From Isoetes taiwanensis (taxonomy: Eukaryota; Streptophyta; Lycopodiopsida; Isoetales; Isoetaceae): a stretch of DNA of 64,000 nt. The notes beneath the pieces were generated by a model that was not told where the DNA came from, searched no databases, and worked only from the letters and a program-made list of their open reading frames with translations. Shown one piece after another: positions 34,991-45,279 of the stretch (position 1 is its first letter; each line of letters begins with the position of its first letter). The DNA lies in NCBI GenBank assembly GCA_021234155.1, contig JAJEKV010000042.1, positions 1,487,257-1,551,256 of the forward strand. The letters run 5' to 3'. A program made the position numbers and the translations under genes.

Positions 34991-35768
34991 CCGTTGTATG
35001 TGACGAAAGAACTGACGAACAACAGCCCACGGAGTCCGCCAGGGATTTTGCGGACCGTCTTCATATTCTCGTCAGCAAACTCCAGGAGTACCCCACGCAA
35101 AGCCAGATCCTCGTCTGGTTTCTGCAGGGTCTTCCTCCTGCCATTCGACTCATGACAGAATACCTGCGTCCCAAGTCTCTGGAACAGGCCATTGAATTGG
35201 TCAACCACTCGGTCAATGTTTCTTCTCGGGGTGTTGCTCTCCAGGAACTCCCTTTCATGCCTCCCGTCATGGTTCCCCAGAACTCTGTTCAGCCTCAGCA
35301 AGCAAATCCACAACGCGCTCACATCTGGTGTACTATTTGTAAATATCAAGGTCATCTGGCAAATGAATGCAACGCCTCCAATGGACCCCCTCATTGTAAA
35401 AGATGCAATATGTGCAATCATGCCACGGAAGAATGCACTCGTTCTCATCCTACACCTTTCAGGAATAAAATGGTCTTTCAAGTCCAAACCACGCCTCCAC
35501 AACAACAGTCGTATCCGCCTCAGCAATATCCGTCTCAATCACCGCAGCAGTATCAACAAACGCAACAATCTCAGCAGCCACGGGGACAAGGCAATCGTCC
35601 TCCCTTTGACCCTTCAAAAGCTCAATGTTATCATTGTCATGAATGGGGTCACACCACCACGGCGTGTCCTCAACTTCCTCAAGTTCAAGTCCAACTTCCA
35701 GGTTCCAATCAACCTGCTTCTGTCCGCCTCACGGCCTACCAACTGTGGGTAGCAAATGGCAAACAAGG
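34991..35768 (+). CDS. gag: Element 4 gag, C-terminal part with zinc knuckles
   Basis: Resumes near PTESARDFADRLHILVSKLQ (gag helix), followed by LVWFLQGLPPAIRLMTEYL, then CTICKYQGHLANEC and CKRCNMCNHATEEC clusters, a Gln/Pro-rich linker and a canonical zinc knuckle CYHCHEWGHTTTAC. The knuckle binds element RNA. The frame is interrupted at 35769 by element 3 and continues in the same frame at 61922 once the 5-bp duplication is counted once. Confidence 0.82.
35764..35768 (+). repeat. Target site duplication of element 3 (left)
   Basis: CAAGG, repeated at 61917-61921. Confidence 0.93.
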
Positions 35769-37437
35769 TGTGACATTCCAGCACAGTATACGGTCCCAGG
35801 ACGTATACTGTACTGTCCCGTCACGCGTACACGCCACCCCGACTGATGTGTACGCCGACGTGTAGCCAGGTGGGTAGCCCCTAGGGGGCAACTTGTAGGG
35901 AGTGTGCATTTATTAATGTGCACATTTAACCATGTGCACATTTATCTAGGTGCACATTTTCCCATGTGGACACTTTATGCCAAGTGGGCCATACCCAAGT
36001 GTGCAATTAATGTGCACATTTACCAATATGCACATTAATGTGGGCACACCTTTCCATGTGGGCACATTTTGCCACCTAGCCATTAAAGGCAAGTGGGCCC
36101 ATTCCCAATTATCCCACATGCCAAAAGGGGATAATTGGAAACCCTAGCCAACCCCATGTCTATTTAGGAGGGGAAACCCTAACTTGCCCATTTTTCGTTT
36201 CTAGGGTTTTAGAGCTCTGTTTTGGCTACCCCAAGAGCCAAAACCGCCTCCCAGACTCTGTCTGAGAGAACTGCATCATTAGTTTTCCTTGATTCGAGCA
36301 TTTCAGCAGGATGGTCGAACTCAGGTCAGGAGGAGGAACTCAAGGATCAGGTATTTAGGCAATTTAATAGCTTAAACCATCTTTTAGTCATTGAATCGGT
36401 AGGGTTAGCCTATTAAATTGCCCATAGCAGCCCTCTAGATCTCTAGATAGCAGATTCTAACTAAAGAACCTAACTCTATGATATAGATTAGATCTTGTTC
36501 TTTAGTTCTTCTGTGATGTATATGGATGATGTATCTCTTTGAACTCCTTGTATTGGGAAGGGGGGTAGAGACCTAAAGCTTGGTAGTAGATGCTCCTAGA
36601 TTAGCCTCTCTAGCACCATATAGATTCGGCCTGTGTACAAGAACCACACCTGGTTGTGGGTGAAGGGGCCAGACTGGCTAAGAAGGAGGTTCGTGTTCTG
36701 ACTCTCGAACGATCCCTCTGGTGTGTAAGGTCTACCGGGGATCATTGTGACTAGGTCCAATGGCTTGCCACTGAGTGCGGGCAAGGCATGGGCTCGACAC
36801 CCGTGAAGTGGTGTTTATGACTTTCCAGTGGGTTCAGTCGAATAAGGGCAGTGGCCCTCTAGTCACCTTGAGTCAGCATGTAGATCTCTGGAGGGAGTGA
36901 TCCCTACCTGCCCCATCAGACCTGGGGAGATGTAACCCAGGAATAGCCCCTTTGGCTATGCATCCGGCGGCTACAGTCAGGTCCCAACACTTTTCAACCT
37001 ACTCTGCAAAGTGTGCACAAGAGGGGCGGATGGAGTGGACTACCCATTGCCATGTTCTTATGCCAGCCAAATCCATGCCATGAATTCTGTCTGCAATGAA
37101 CTCTGGAGACCCAAGCTTGTCAGTCTATCCCTGTGTCTGAGTCTTGGGTAGGATTTCCCATATGCATTGTGCTGATTATTGTCTGTTGCAGATGTGATGT
37201 ACCACCCTAGAGGTGGATATATGTGTTGCTCTTATATACTGACATGTATGTTTACGCTTCCGCAGCTAGGTAGGCCCTGAGGGAGACGGGGTAAAATGAC
37301 CCCTTCACTCTTCCCACTGGAACCCGCCACGGTTGCAGTGTCATGTGGAGGGCCCCATATCGGCATGGAGCTGGTATGGGGGAAGAACTCCTGTTTGTAT
37401 ACGGTGTGTGCACCGTATGCGAGTAGGGGACGTCACA
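35769..37437 (+). repeat. 5' LTR of element 3 (1669 bp)
   Basis: TGTGACATTCC...GTCACA. The first 55 bp (35770-35824) are an inverted repeat. Near the 3' end ATACGGTG-TGTG-CACCGTAT (37400-37419) is a perfect short dyad. The partner LTR is at 60284-61916. Confidence 0.95.
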
Positions 37438-37438
37438 A

Positions 37439-37450
37439 TGGTATCAGAGC
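37439..37450 (+). promoter_or_regulatory. Primer binding site of element 3
   Basis: TGGTATCAGAGC, complementary to the 3' end of initiator Met-tRNA, one base after the LTR. Confidence 0.95.
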
Positions 37451-37644
37451 AATGTTCCTGGAGACCAAGAGCAAAGCACTGACCATGCTCCCAGTAGTAC
37501 TAACTTGATAGGATCCTTAAACCTCGAAAAATGGGAAAAATTTTTTTCTCATTTTTGTAGTTATGCTAAGCTAGTAACAATTAAAAATGAATGAAAACAT
37601 AAAAAGACTAAAAATTGGTGAGCCAACTCTCAAAAAGTAGGGTG

Positions 37645-37913
37645 GTCTCACACGTCGCGCCAGGACAGAAAATGAGATTCTCATTTTCGGGCTGGGCGCA
37701 ACGTGTGAGACATTCAGCTTGAAACACACCAAAAAGTTATAAATCACAGAAAAATAACTTGATAATTCTAAATTGGAGCTAAGAAATAGTAGAATTAGCA
37801 GGTTACATGCTTAGAAAGTATAAAATTTAGTAGTGGGTCCCACCATGTCTCACACGTCGCGCCAGGACAGAAAATGGACTTTCCATTATCGGGCTGGGCG
37901 CAACGTGTGAGAC
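37645..37913 (+). repeat. Leader palindromes, family A (two copies before ORF1)
   Basis: Two 67-bp dyads, 37645-37711 and 37847-37913, 202 bp apart. Left arm GTCTCACACGTCGCGCC, right arm GGCGCAACGTGTGAGAC: 16 of 17 positions pair. The centre is also dyadic (GAAAATGAGA/TCTCATTTTC in the first copy). Confidence 0.92.
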
Positions 37914-37990
37914 CATGCTTAGATTTAGGCGTTTTAGGTGTTCTAGATGACCCAAAAAGGTAGTTTGAAGTTTGACCTAAAATCGACCCC

Positions 37991-37999
37991 TATAAATAG
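37991..37999 (+). promoter_or_regulatory. TATA-like box before element 3 ORF1
   Basis: TATAAATAG, 109 bp upstream of the ORF1 ATG and about 78 bp after the second palindrome. It is far from the LTR, so if used it is an internal promoter. Confidence 0.55.
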
Positions 38000-38099
38000 A
38001 CCTAGAACCTCCCCATTTCCGCGTCCCTTCCTCAGAAATCTGCTTCCTTTTGCCAAGGCGATCTTCTGGCGTATAGCTCGGATCGGCGAACCGTCGAAC

Positions 38100-38213
38100 A
38101 TGGCCCGGACCAAACAAACCGCTAGGAAGCCCCACCGACGCGAATCCTCCAGCGCCAGCGAACCTGCCCTCATTCAGAGTATACTCCGAGAACGCCTTTT
38201 CCGGCAAGGCGAA
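38100..38213 (+). CDS. Element 3 ORF1, first 38 codons: histone-H3-like N-tail
   Basis: Starts MARTKQTARKPHRRESSSAS. After the initiator Met, nine residues are identical to histone H3 residues 1-9, including K4 and K9; Pro replaces S10. The frame is cut by element 2 at 38214 and continues in the same frame at 51246. In chromatin, K4 and K9 of this tail are read by many proteins, including chromodomains (K9). The rest of the ORF, with an H3-like fold at its end, is described at 51246-52339. The start choice is supported by the matching ORF1 start in element 2. Confidence 0.85.
38209..38213 (+). repeat. Target site duplication of element 2 (left)
   Basis: GCGAA. On the right side the sequence reads GCCGAA (51240-51245) in a stretch with many apparent sequence errors. 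Confidence 0.6.
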
Positions 38214-39860
38214 TGTGACGGTCCAGGGGAATATACGCTATAAATACGTATATTCCTGGAGCCGTCACTATACAAGTCTATCATTCATAGCCTTGTATAC
38301 CATAGGGGTGGCACTAGGGGGCATGGCCAAGTTATTCTCATAACTTAGCCAACCATAGGTTAAGCCATTATCCATGTGGCCTTAACCTATTGGGGCACCG
38401 CCACACAGGACTCACCCGATTGGTGCCACGTGGCATCCTAGGTGGACCTAACTTATATAGGCATAAACCCTAACCCTAGACCTCTTTCCAGCCCTAGCAC
38501 CCAGAGACTCACCTACTTGTTCGAAACCCCGTTTCGAACATCGTTCGTTGTGGCATAGGCTGGTGCAGCAGCCCCAGCAGGGTAGACCCGTTCTTGGAGG
38601 AGGATCAGCAGCTTGTGAGTCGACGACTATGGAGGCGCCGGGATCTGGAGGGAGAGCATCAGGAGCAGGTATGTAGGATAGTAGTTGTGATAGCTTATCT
38701 GGAATTAGCATTCCAGATATGCTAGTATCTTGTATCTAGAGTAGAGCCATCCTAGAGCCCATATTCAACATCTTGAACCCTAATCAAGGAACCCTAACTA
38801 TTAGTTAGATTTGTATGATTAGGTTAAGATGTTCTTCTTATGATTATTCTCATGATGTGATGATTATATGTTGATGGTTGATCATGTTTGCTCCTCTTGT
38901 ATTGGGAAGGGGGGTAGAGACCTAGGGCCATATGTAGTATGTTCCTAGAGTAGATCCCATAGTTCCTATTAGTTGCGGCCTGTGCATAGGAGCCCACCAG
39001 GCTATGGAGGCTATGATATGACTCAGCACCAGATAACGGGGCTAGAGGCAAAGTGGAGGGAGGATCCCTGCCGAGTGGGGGCTTCGGGGGATCCCATAGT
39101 GGGCTAGGCTTATGGTCGGTCACTTCGTGTGGGCCGAGCATGGGTCCGACACCTCCTGGGGCAATGGTGTTGCCCTGCCTCTCGAGAGCTGCAAGGGAAG
39201 GCTTGGCTCTCGTTTTGGGGGGTTCAGTCGGGTACGGATCGTGCGTCGCCACGATTCTCTAGCCGCCCACGGCACCTCTAGACCCTGGGAAGGGGAGATG
39301 CAACCCTTCCTGCCTCATCGGACCAGGGAGATGCAACCTGGAGCAGTCACGATGGGTGATGCCACGGGATTGCGTATCCGGAAGGCTAGAGTCCTATCAG
39401 AGCCTGATCTAGCCCATCTGCAAAGTATGCACAGGAGGGGCGGATGGAGTGGTCAACCCTAGCCATTGTTCTATGCCAGCCTCGCCATTGCCATGACTCG
39501 GTCTGCTCTATCTTGAGGCCTAGCTAGTCAGTCATCCTCCTTATGAGTCTGAACCAGGGTAGGAGCTCTCATGTTTTATGGTTTATGATTATCATCTTTG
39601 CATTGGTATATGTGTGATGCACTACCCTCCGAGGTAGTATTTGTATATGTTTGATGCTAGTTCTGACGTGTTATCGCTTCCGCTGTTATAGGAGCCCATA
39701 GGGGAAGGGCGCGCAAGACACCTTCGTGTTCCCTCCCCGCACTAGGAGTCATCTCAGGGTGCGGGGTAGACGAAGGGCCCATGCGGTTGATGAGCCGGAT
39801 GGGGGATTTCTGCTTAGGGGGTATACTGGTAGGGCGTATATGTTTAGCGAGGGCGTCACA
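38214..39860 (+). repeat. 5' LTR of element 2 (1647 bp)
   Basis: TGTGACGG...GGCGTCACA. Contains a 54-bp terminal dyad (38215-38268) with TATAAATA (38239-38246) in the loop. The partner is at 49584-51239. Confidence 0.95.
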
Positions 39861-39861
39861 A

Positions 39862-39873
39862 TGGTATCAGAGC
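39862..39873 (+). promoter_or_regulatory. Primer binding site of element 2
   Basis: TGGTATCAGAGC, one base after the LTR; initiator Met-tRNA. Confidence 0.95.
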
Positions 39874-40438
39874 GATGTTCTTGGTTGACCAAGAACTAGC
39901 ACTGACCATAACCATGAAGTAGTCTAACAGGCCTATAGGGGTGTGAAATAAACATTTCCACCATCGAACCGCGAAAATGGGGGAAAAATTTTCTCCTAGG
40001 TAGTGGGTCGGGACTTAGGTTAAGTGTTAGACGAAGGTTTGAGTGAGTCAAACGCACCTTCTAGTAAATTTGGAGTGAAAATCATGCATCTGCATCAAAT
40101 TTCACCTAAAATGGGTCGAAGAACCATGCCAATCGGAGACCCAGGTGAAAAATGGCGCAAATTCATAGATTGCACTTCGAACCATTAGAAAAAAAATTCG
40201 AAATTCAAGTATAATATCAATTAATATGGATTTAACATATATATTAATAATTAAATAAGCACTAAATATCTTGTAATTAATAAGGGGGGCTAATAAATAG
40301 GGGTAATTATGGTAGGAGAATATTCTCGGGGGACCCTCCTCTTTAAATATCTCGACACCTCATTTTTTCCCTCCAAACTTTCCTCTACCTTCTCTCTCTT
40401 GACCAGCCTATCCCCACTGGTTTTCTAGACCGTTAAAT
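39874..40438 (+). other. Leader of element 2
   Basis: Non-coding. Contains dyads different from those of element 3: TTCTTGGT/ACCAAGAA (39880-39898), GAAGGT/ACCTTC around TTGA-gtgag-TCAA (about 40034-40062) and AAATTTG/CAAATTT (about 40067-40103). TTTAAATAT at 40342-40350 lies 97 bp before the ORF1 ATG, matching the TATA position in element 3. Confidence 0.55.
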
Positions 40439-41511
40439 ATGGCTCGAACCAAGCAAACCTATAGGAAGACTGGGCCTAGGCCTACCCTCTCCATGGCTTG
40501 AGGCAGGGCAGGCATGTGAAGAAGATACCGAGCACCTTCGGCCCAAGAAGGGAGAAGAGGAGCTTCCCCTACCGGCGGCGGCAGCGGCGGACGAGTCATT
40601 ACCACGATGCCGAGAGCAGCCGCCGTCCGGCAGGCACACAAAGAACCGACGATCTCGCCACTGGGGCCACGCATACCGAAGGCGGAGGAGTGGAGGAGGA
40701 GCAGTCCAACAGGGTGGATTGCTTTGGCCTTCGCCCCAAAGAAGAAAGGAAAGGAGAAGGTCGCTGAGTGGCCTCAAGAGAGGGCCGCAAGGAGGAAGAG
40801 GGAACGCGAGGGAGGAGCTGGCGGGAAGAGCAGAGGACTAAGAGAAGAAATCGCGGTCCCCGCCGAACCGCCGCGGATAGAGGAGCCTCCCCGGAGGAGG
40901 AGCAGGTGGAAGGAGAGGAGGAGGAAGAAGAGCAGGGGGCAAGGGGGGACCCAAGACCGCCTTTACCCAGAGGGCCCAAGCCACCTAAGGTGGCAAAGAA
41001 GCGTATATGGGCGAAGGGACCTTCGCTTTGAAGGAGGACCGCCTCTACCGGGCCGCCTCAAGGCATACCAAGAATACCTTCTTCGGTGGACCCAGGTATA
41101 ACGACCGGTAACGACCGGCAAAACATCCGGCCCGAGCAGGTGGAGGGAGGCGGCCGCCCAAGAACCAGCCCAAGCCGCCGCCCGCCCGCGGCCGAGAAGC
41201 CGAGTAAGACCCACCATGGGCCTAACTCGGTACACTCCCGTGTCTTCCGGGAGATTAGACACTTTCAACAGTGCACTAATCTCCTTATTAGGAAGGCACC
41301 CTTTGAGCGACTCATGCGGGAGGTGATGCAGCAGTTCGTCACCGACTACAGGGTGACGTCGCTCACAACTCGGGTGCTGCAAGTAGCCGCTGAGGCCGAG
41401 CTCACCCAGTTGTTTGAGGAAGGCAACCTCTGCGCGATCCACGCGAAGAGGGTGACTCTAATGCCCAAGGATGTACACTTGGCGCGTCGCATCCGCAAGG
41501 AATATCCTTGA
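40439..41511 (+). CDS. Element 2 ORF1: histone-H3-like protein with extended basic linker
   Basis: Starts [10 protein letters not shown] (8 of 9 residues equal to the H3 tail after Met). The end is an H3 histone fold: [10 protein letters not shown] (alpha-N), [16 protein letters not shown] (alpha-1), a TDYRV loop, [18 protein letters not shown] (alpha-2), [20 protein letters not shown] (loop 2 and alpha-3), stop TGA at 41509. The fold (about 41230-41508) aligns to H3 39-135 with no gap and no CENP-A-type loop-1 insertion. Between lie about 210 codons rich in Arg, Lys, Glu and Pro. In the sequence the first frame stops at 40499 and the linker changes frame, so one or two indels must be assumed. 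It sits between the primer site and gag, so it belongs to the element. It could enter nucleosomes, coat element DNA, or decoy H3 readers. Confidence 0.85.
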
Positions 41512-42190
41512 GGATGCATTTTTGGTTCAAACAAATGTAATTATTAAGTTTCCCCATAAATATAAAACTTTGTTTTGCAATTTAGTAGACAAATCTTCCC
41601 AGCATTAGATAAAATAGTACTTGGCGACCCCGAAATCGGGTCACCGCGCCCGACCGCTGCTTGCCATGGCCAGAGGCGTTGTGGCCCTTCGACCGGTTTA
41701 AGCGAACCGAATATTATCAATTTAAGGTCTAAATCATGTAAGAAAAAACCCTAGTTAGATTAGAATCGTCCAATTAGTCATCCTAGCAATTTGAATTCCT
41801 TAAAATATCTGTGAGCTTAGATTAGACCAAATCGGGTCACCGCGCCGGAACCACTGCGCCGCTGGCCATGAGGCGTTTTGGCGTTTCGACCCGATTCGAC
41901 CAATTTTCGCCTAATCGACCAATTTTGACCCAACAAACTACCATGTAGCGTTTCTTGCTTTGCTTTGTTTAGAATTGCACTTCATGGTAGCTCATTTGGA
42001 CACCCAGGGCCATAGATTTGGAGTCTTCCCCATCAAGAACCTTTGTGCACGCGGAACCGAGGCACCCCTAGTCTATAAAAGGGACCCTCATTTGTCATTT
42101 TTTTTCCATTAGAGTTGCTCTCGGCCCCTTTGGCGATTTCTTTGGCTTTTGCTCATCTCCATCAGCCATTTTCCATAGCTATTCTGTTCA
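41512..42190 (+). promoter_or_regulatory. ORF1-ORF2 spacer of element 2 with family C palindromes and TATA box
   Basis: Two related dyads, about 41631-41708 and 41830-41896, share ATCGGGTCACCGCGCC and a GGCGTT arm about 196 bp apart. In the second copy AATCGGGTC pairs exactly with GACCCGATT. TATAAAAGGG at 42075-42084 lies 116 bp before the ORF2 ATG. Confidence 0.65.
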
Positions 42191-43702
42191 ATGGCCCTCA
42201 AGCTTTTGTCGGATGGTATAATGAGACCAATCACATTCGTGATTGTCCCCTGAACAAGTCTTCCATGTTTTTGATTATCTCTTTGATCTCCATGCCACTC
42301 GACTAGAACCCCATACTACAGCGACATCATTTGTCAATATGATGCGGAGTCTTACCACAGGAAGTTAGCTTGCCGCCTAGGGGAGGGAAATGGGTTTCTC
42401 TAGATTCCCTTGCTCAAGCCATAGGTGGGGATCAGGGGTAAGAGCAAGTTATGGGATAGAACGAGAAACATGCCGGACTACATGACACTGTAAGCATCAT
42501 AGGCATAGGTACCTCTCAAGCCGAGGCAGACCTTAGCATTGTTCATGCGGTATAGAGGCGGTTAACCAACGGGGGAGCCGTCAATCCAACCCTTGGATTT
42601 GGCACCCTCGACACCCGGCGGCCACGGATAAGCATCCGGAGATCGGACCTTAGCATCACGAACACTACGGTTCCACATCGGAAGCACCTACGTTGCAAAT
42701 CGGCGAGGATTACGAGGAGGAAGAGGAAGAGAACCAAAATTTGGGGAGATGAGGGAGGCAAGAAGGATGGAGAGGCGTATAGCTTCGGCAACAAGAAGTT
42801 CTAAGGCGAGATTTTTGAGCCACCAATGGGCATCGCGGGCCTTACCCCGATGTCGTCGATGGCGAGGAATACATATTAAGCCACCGACATTCTCAACCTC
42901 CCCTATTGCCAAGAGGAAAACCTCGGGATAGGCGAGCTCCTAGGCCTAATTGCGCGAGGAGCGAGGGGTGGCGACTTCATCGACTACTCCTACCGGGGAG
43001 ATACCAAAGGGAAGTAGCGGGGCGACACTCCTATCGGGGAAACCATGTCGGACATCGGGCATACCAGCGGATAAAAGGCGGATGTATCGACAGCGGGAAC
43101 CCATCATTCGGAAGAAGAATTTCAGGAAATCCAAAGCGGATTGTACAAGGGAAGGGGCCCAAAGCGCCCGTGAGACCAGTCGCGCTCCATGAGTACGCAG
43201 CGAAGCTTCTAGCGGCATCAATTTGGAGAGTGCAACTACTATGTGGAGAGACCATGAGGATCTTATGGCATTGGACATCTTCGGTGGCATTTGGGAGAAA
43301 AGATACGGGCGCCGGGGGAACCAAGGGCAAGTCACTTTCGGGTACTATCTTCGGCCCTTAGCCGAGGGCGGATGATAGTTTTCCATAAAGAATTCAGCCC
43401 AAGAGGGGAAGAGTCCGTAGCACTCCTTATAGCACTTTCGGGCTTTGGAATTGCATGCGAGAATAGATGTGAAGGTAGACCATGTTATCCTCTTCAAGAG
43501 ATCGGTAGCACTTCATGCTCTCGACGCAAGGGGCACCTGGGGATGCGCACTTGTCGATGTAGTAGCGGCAAGCTGCACGAGAACTCCGGCACCACAGGTA
43601 GCAAGGGCATTGGAGGGAGGATCGGCCGCTAGAATCCTGAGAATATGGGCAAGGGTGCGAGGATTCAAGAAAATCAAGGACTTTTTCAAGCGACATCGTT
43701 GA
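42191..43702 (+). CDS. Element 2 ORF2: accessory protein of unknown function
   Basis: Assigned by position and homology to element 3 ORF2 (53027-54508). The ATG (MALKLLSDGI) matches the MAL start there. Shared blocks include GEEYIL-like and GDFID motifs and a C-terminal domain with VFHKEFSPRGEE, LLIALSGFG, HARxxxxVDxxxLxKR and VARALEGGSAARILR, ending at 43700-43702. The frame is broken many times by small indels, probably largely sequence error. No known family recognised. The protein sits between ORF1 and gag in both elements. Confidence 0.55.
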
Positions 43703-44150
43703 TGGAAGAATTGGGGTCCTAAGTTAATTAAAATACATTGTAACTCCCTTTTAAGTATTATCATGTAGTCATTAAGTGTACCCATATATACTAATTAATG
43801 TATTACCATGATTTTGACTTATAAATGAAAATTTCATATGATTTCTTTTGTACCTAACAACAATTAGTTATAAGCAAAAATGATCGTTGCCTAACCTAAT
43901 AACATGTATTAATGATCAATCCTTGCGAGCAAGGAACTCAAGTGCGGGGATCTCGGGACCCGACACCGACCCGCCAATTGGATCCCAAGGAACTTGTTTG
44001 GCAAAGAACAAGAAGATCTTGGCGGGATATGTCACGAGAGGCGATCAATGCAAGGTTGGTGCGGATGAGGAACCCGGATGCAACATCTCATCAATTGGGC
44101 AACACCTCTCATGAATGCACAAGAGGATGGTCACCCACCTCCACCTTGTT
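43703..44150 (+). other. ORF2-gag spacer of element 2
   Basis: AT-rich, non-coding to about 43915, then a sequence probably near the gag start. The gag ATG could not be fixed because of frame breaks. Confidence 0.4.
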
Positions 44151-45250
44151 TTAGGGTGGTGGCCGAAGTCCATCAGCGAGGAAGGGGAGGGCAACCGGGG
44201 GGGCGTCGAGGGGATAGAAGAAGGAAGAGGAGAGAACCGGGAGCCCATCATCATCTAGCTCCGGCTCGCCGGATAGTTCCTCCGGTGAGGGCGGCTCTAG
44301 CTCAAACCCGGTCGGTCAGACACACCTAAACAAGGAAAAAGAGCAAGAAAAGGCGGTGATTATCGAGAAAAAGGTGGATAGTGCTATGAGCAATGTATGG
44401 AAGACAAAGGAAGCTTCGGCCGGTTCTCGGGGAAGGACGGATCGGGCATGGAGGTGAAGCATGGCTTGATGAAATGGAAGAGTTTGGCAACTCATACGGT
44501 ATGAAAGACAAGGACATAGGAAAAGTTACTTACTGACTAACCTTATTGGACGGCAAGGATGCGGTGGAAGGGATATGCCAAATCCAACAAAATTTGAAGA
44601 GGAACAAGCTGCGGGGTTTAAGACCTTGACAAGGCTTTTCGCTTAAACACTATGTGCCAAGGTCTCATACTAGTAAACGAGATCAGCCCGGTTTCTGAGG
44701 TTGAATCGGGGTAGCTTATCGGTGGCTAAGTATACAGAAGAATTTATGAGGCTCGGTGAATGTCCACGGAGTCTCGAGAGGCAAGCCGTGGATACTTACA
44801 TTGAGGGGTTGAACGGCAATATCAAGAGGCTTGTTAGAGCAATCAACCCGAAGTCGATCCTTGAGCCCGAAGATAAAGCTATAAGTTTGGAGGAGGCACC
44901 GGCAACTCCAAGAGAAAGCGATCAACCGAGGGTAAGAGTTGAGGCGATGTATCGGGGACAATATCGAGTAAGCAATCAGCGGCTACACCATGGAGTCGGC
45001 GGCAAGGTAAAAGTCGAGCAAAGCTTTTTGGGGCCCGTAAACCCCACGGAGCGCATCGGGGGCAGCGCTCTTAAAGCGTTTCCTAGGCGATCTGCCGAAG
45101 GAAAAGAGGCGAGGGAATGCATTGAGAAGAAGTTATGCTTGGTGCTTCCGGCCGGAGACGCACGGACACATGATTGTCCATTAAGTCATGCGGTCGGCTT
45201 TGGCGAGAACTCTTGGATTGGGACTCCCCAACGAAGCGGGCGAGGGCGAT
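44150..45250 (+). pseudogene. gag: Element 2 gag
   Basis: The clearest block is SLSVAKYTEEFMRLGECPRS to TYIEGLNGNIKRLVRAINPK (44701-44850), the C-terminal half of the retrotrans_gag domain. Near 45135 a zinc knuckle is recognisable only across frames (LCLxxxxPxxxxTHDCPL). Frames upstream are broken. Gag packages element RNA. Confidence 0.7.
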
Positions 45251-45279
45251 GACCACCAGGAGAACCCGCGACTTCATAG

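Noticed and set aside
34753-35538. 261-codon minus-strand frame
   Set aside because: Lies opposite the element 4 gag frame that contains zinc knuckles; an antisense shadow.
37645-37913. Palindromes as rho-independent terminators or tRNA-like structures
   Set aside because: No U-tract follows, and no cloverleaf or anticodon arm can be drawn. Position and recurrence fit an element-specific signal better.
40439-41511. A host histone H3 gene picked up by chance next to the element
   Set aside because: The ORF has a non-histone linker of about 210 residues, sits exactly between primer site and gag, and a diverged counterpart occupies the same place in element 3.
40439-41511. A centromeric H3 (CENH3) instead of canonical-type H3
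   Set aside because: The loop-1 region has no extra residues relative to canonical H3 and the tail matches canonical H3; a phylogeny would be needed to be certain.
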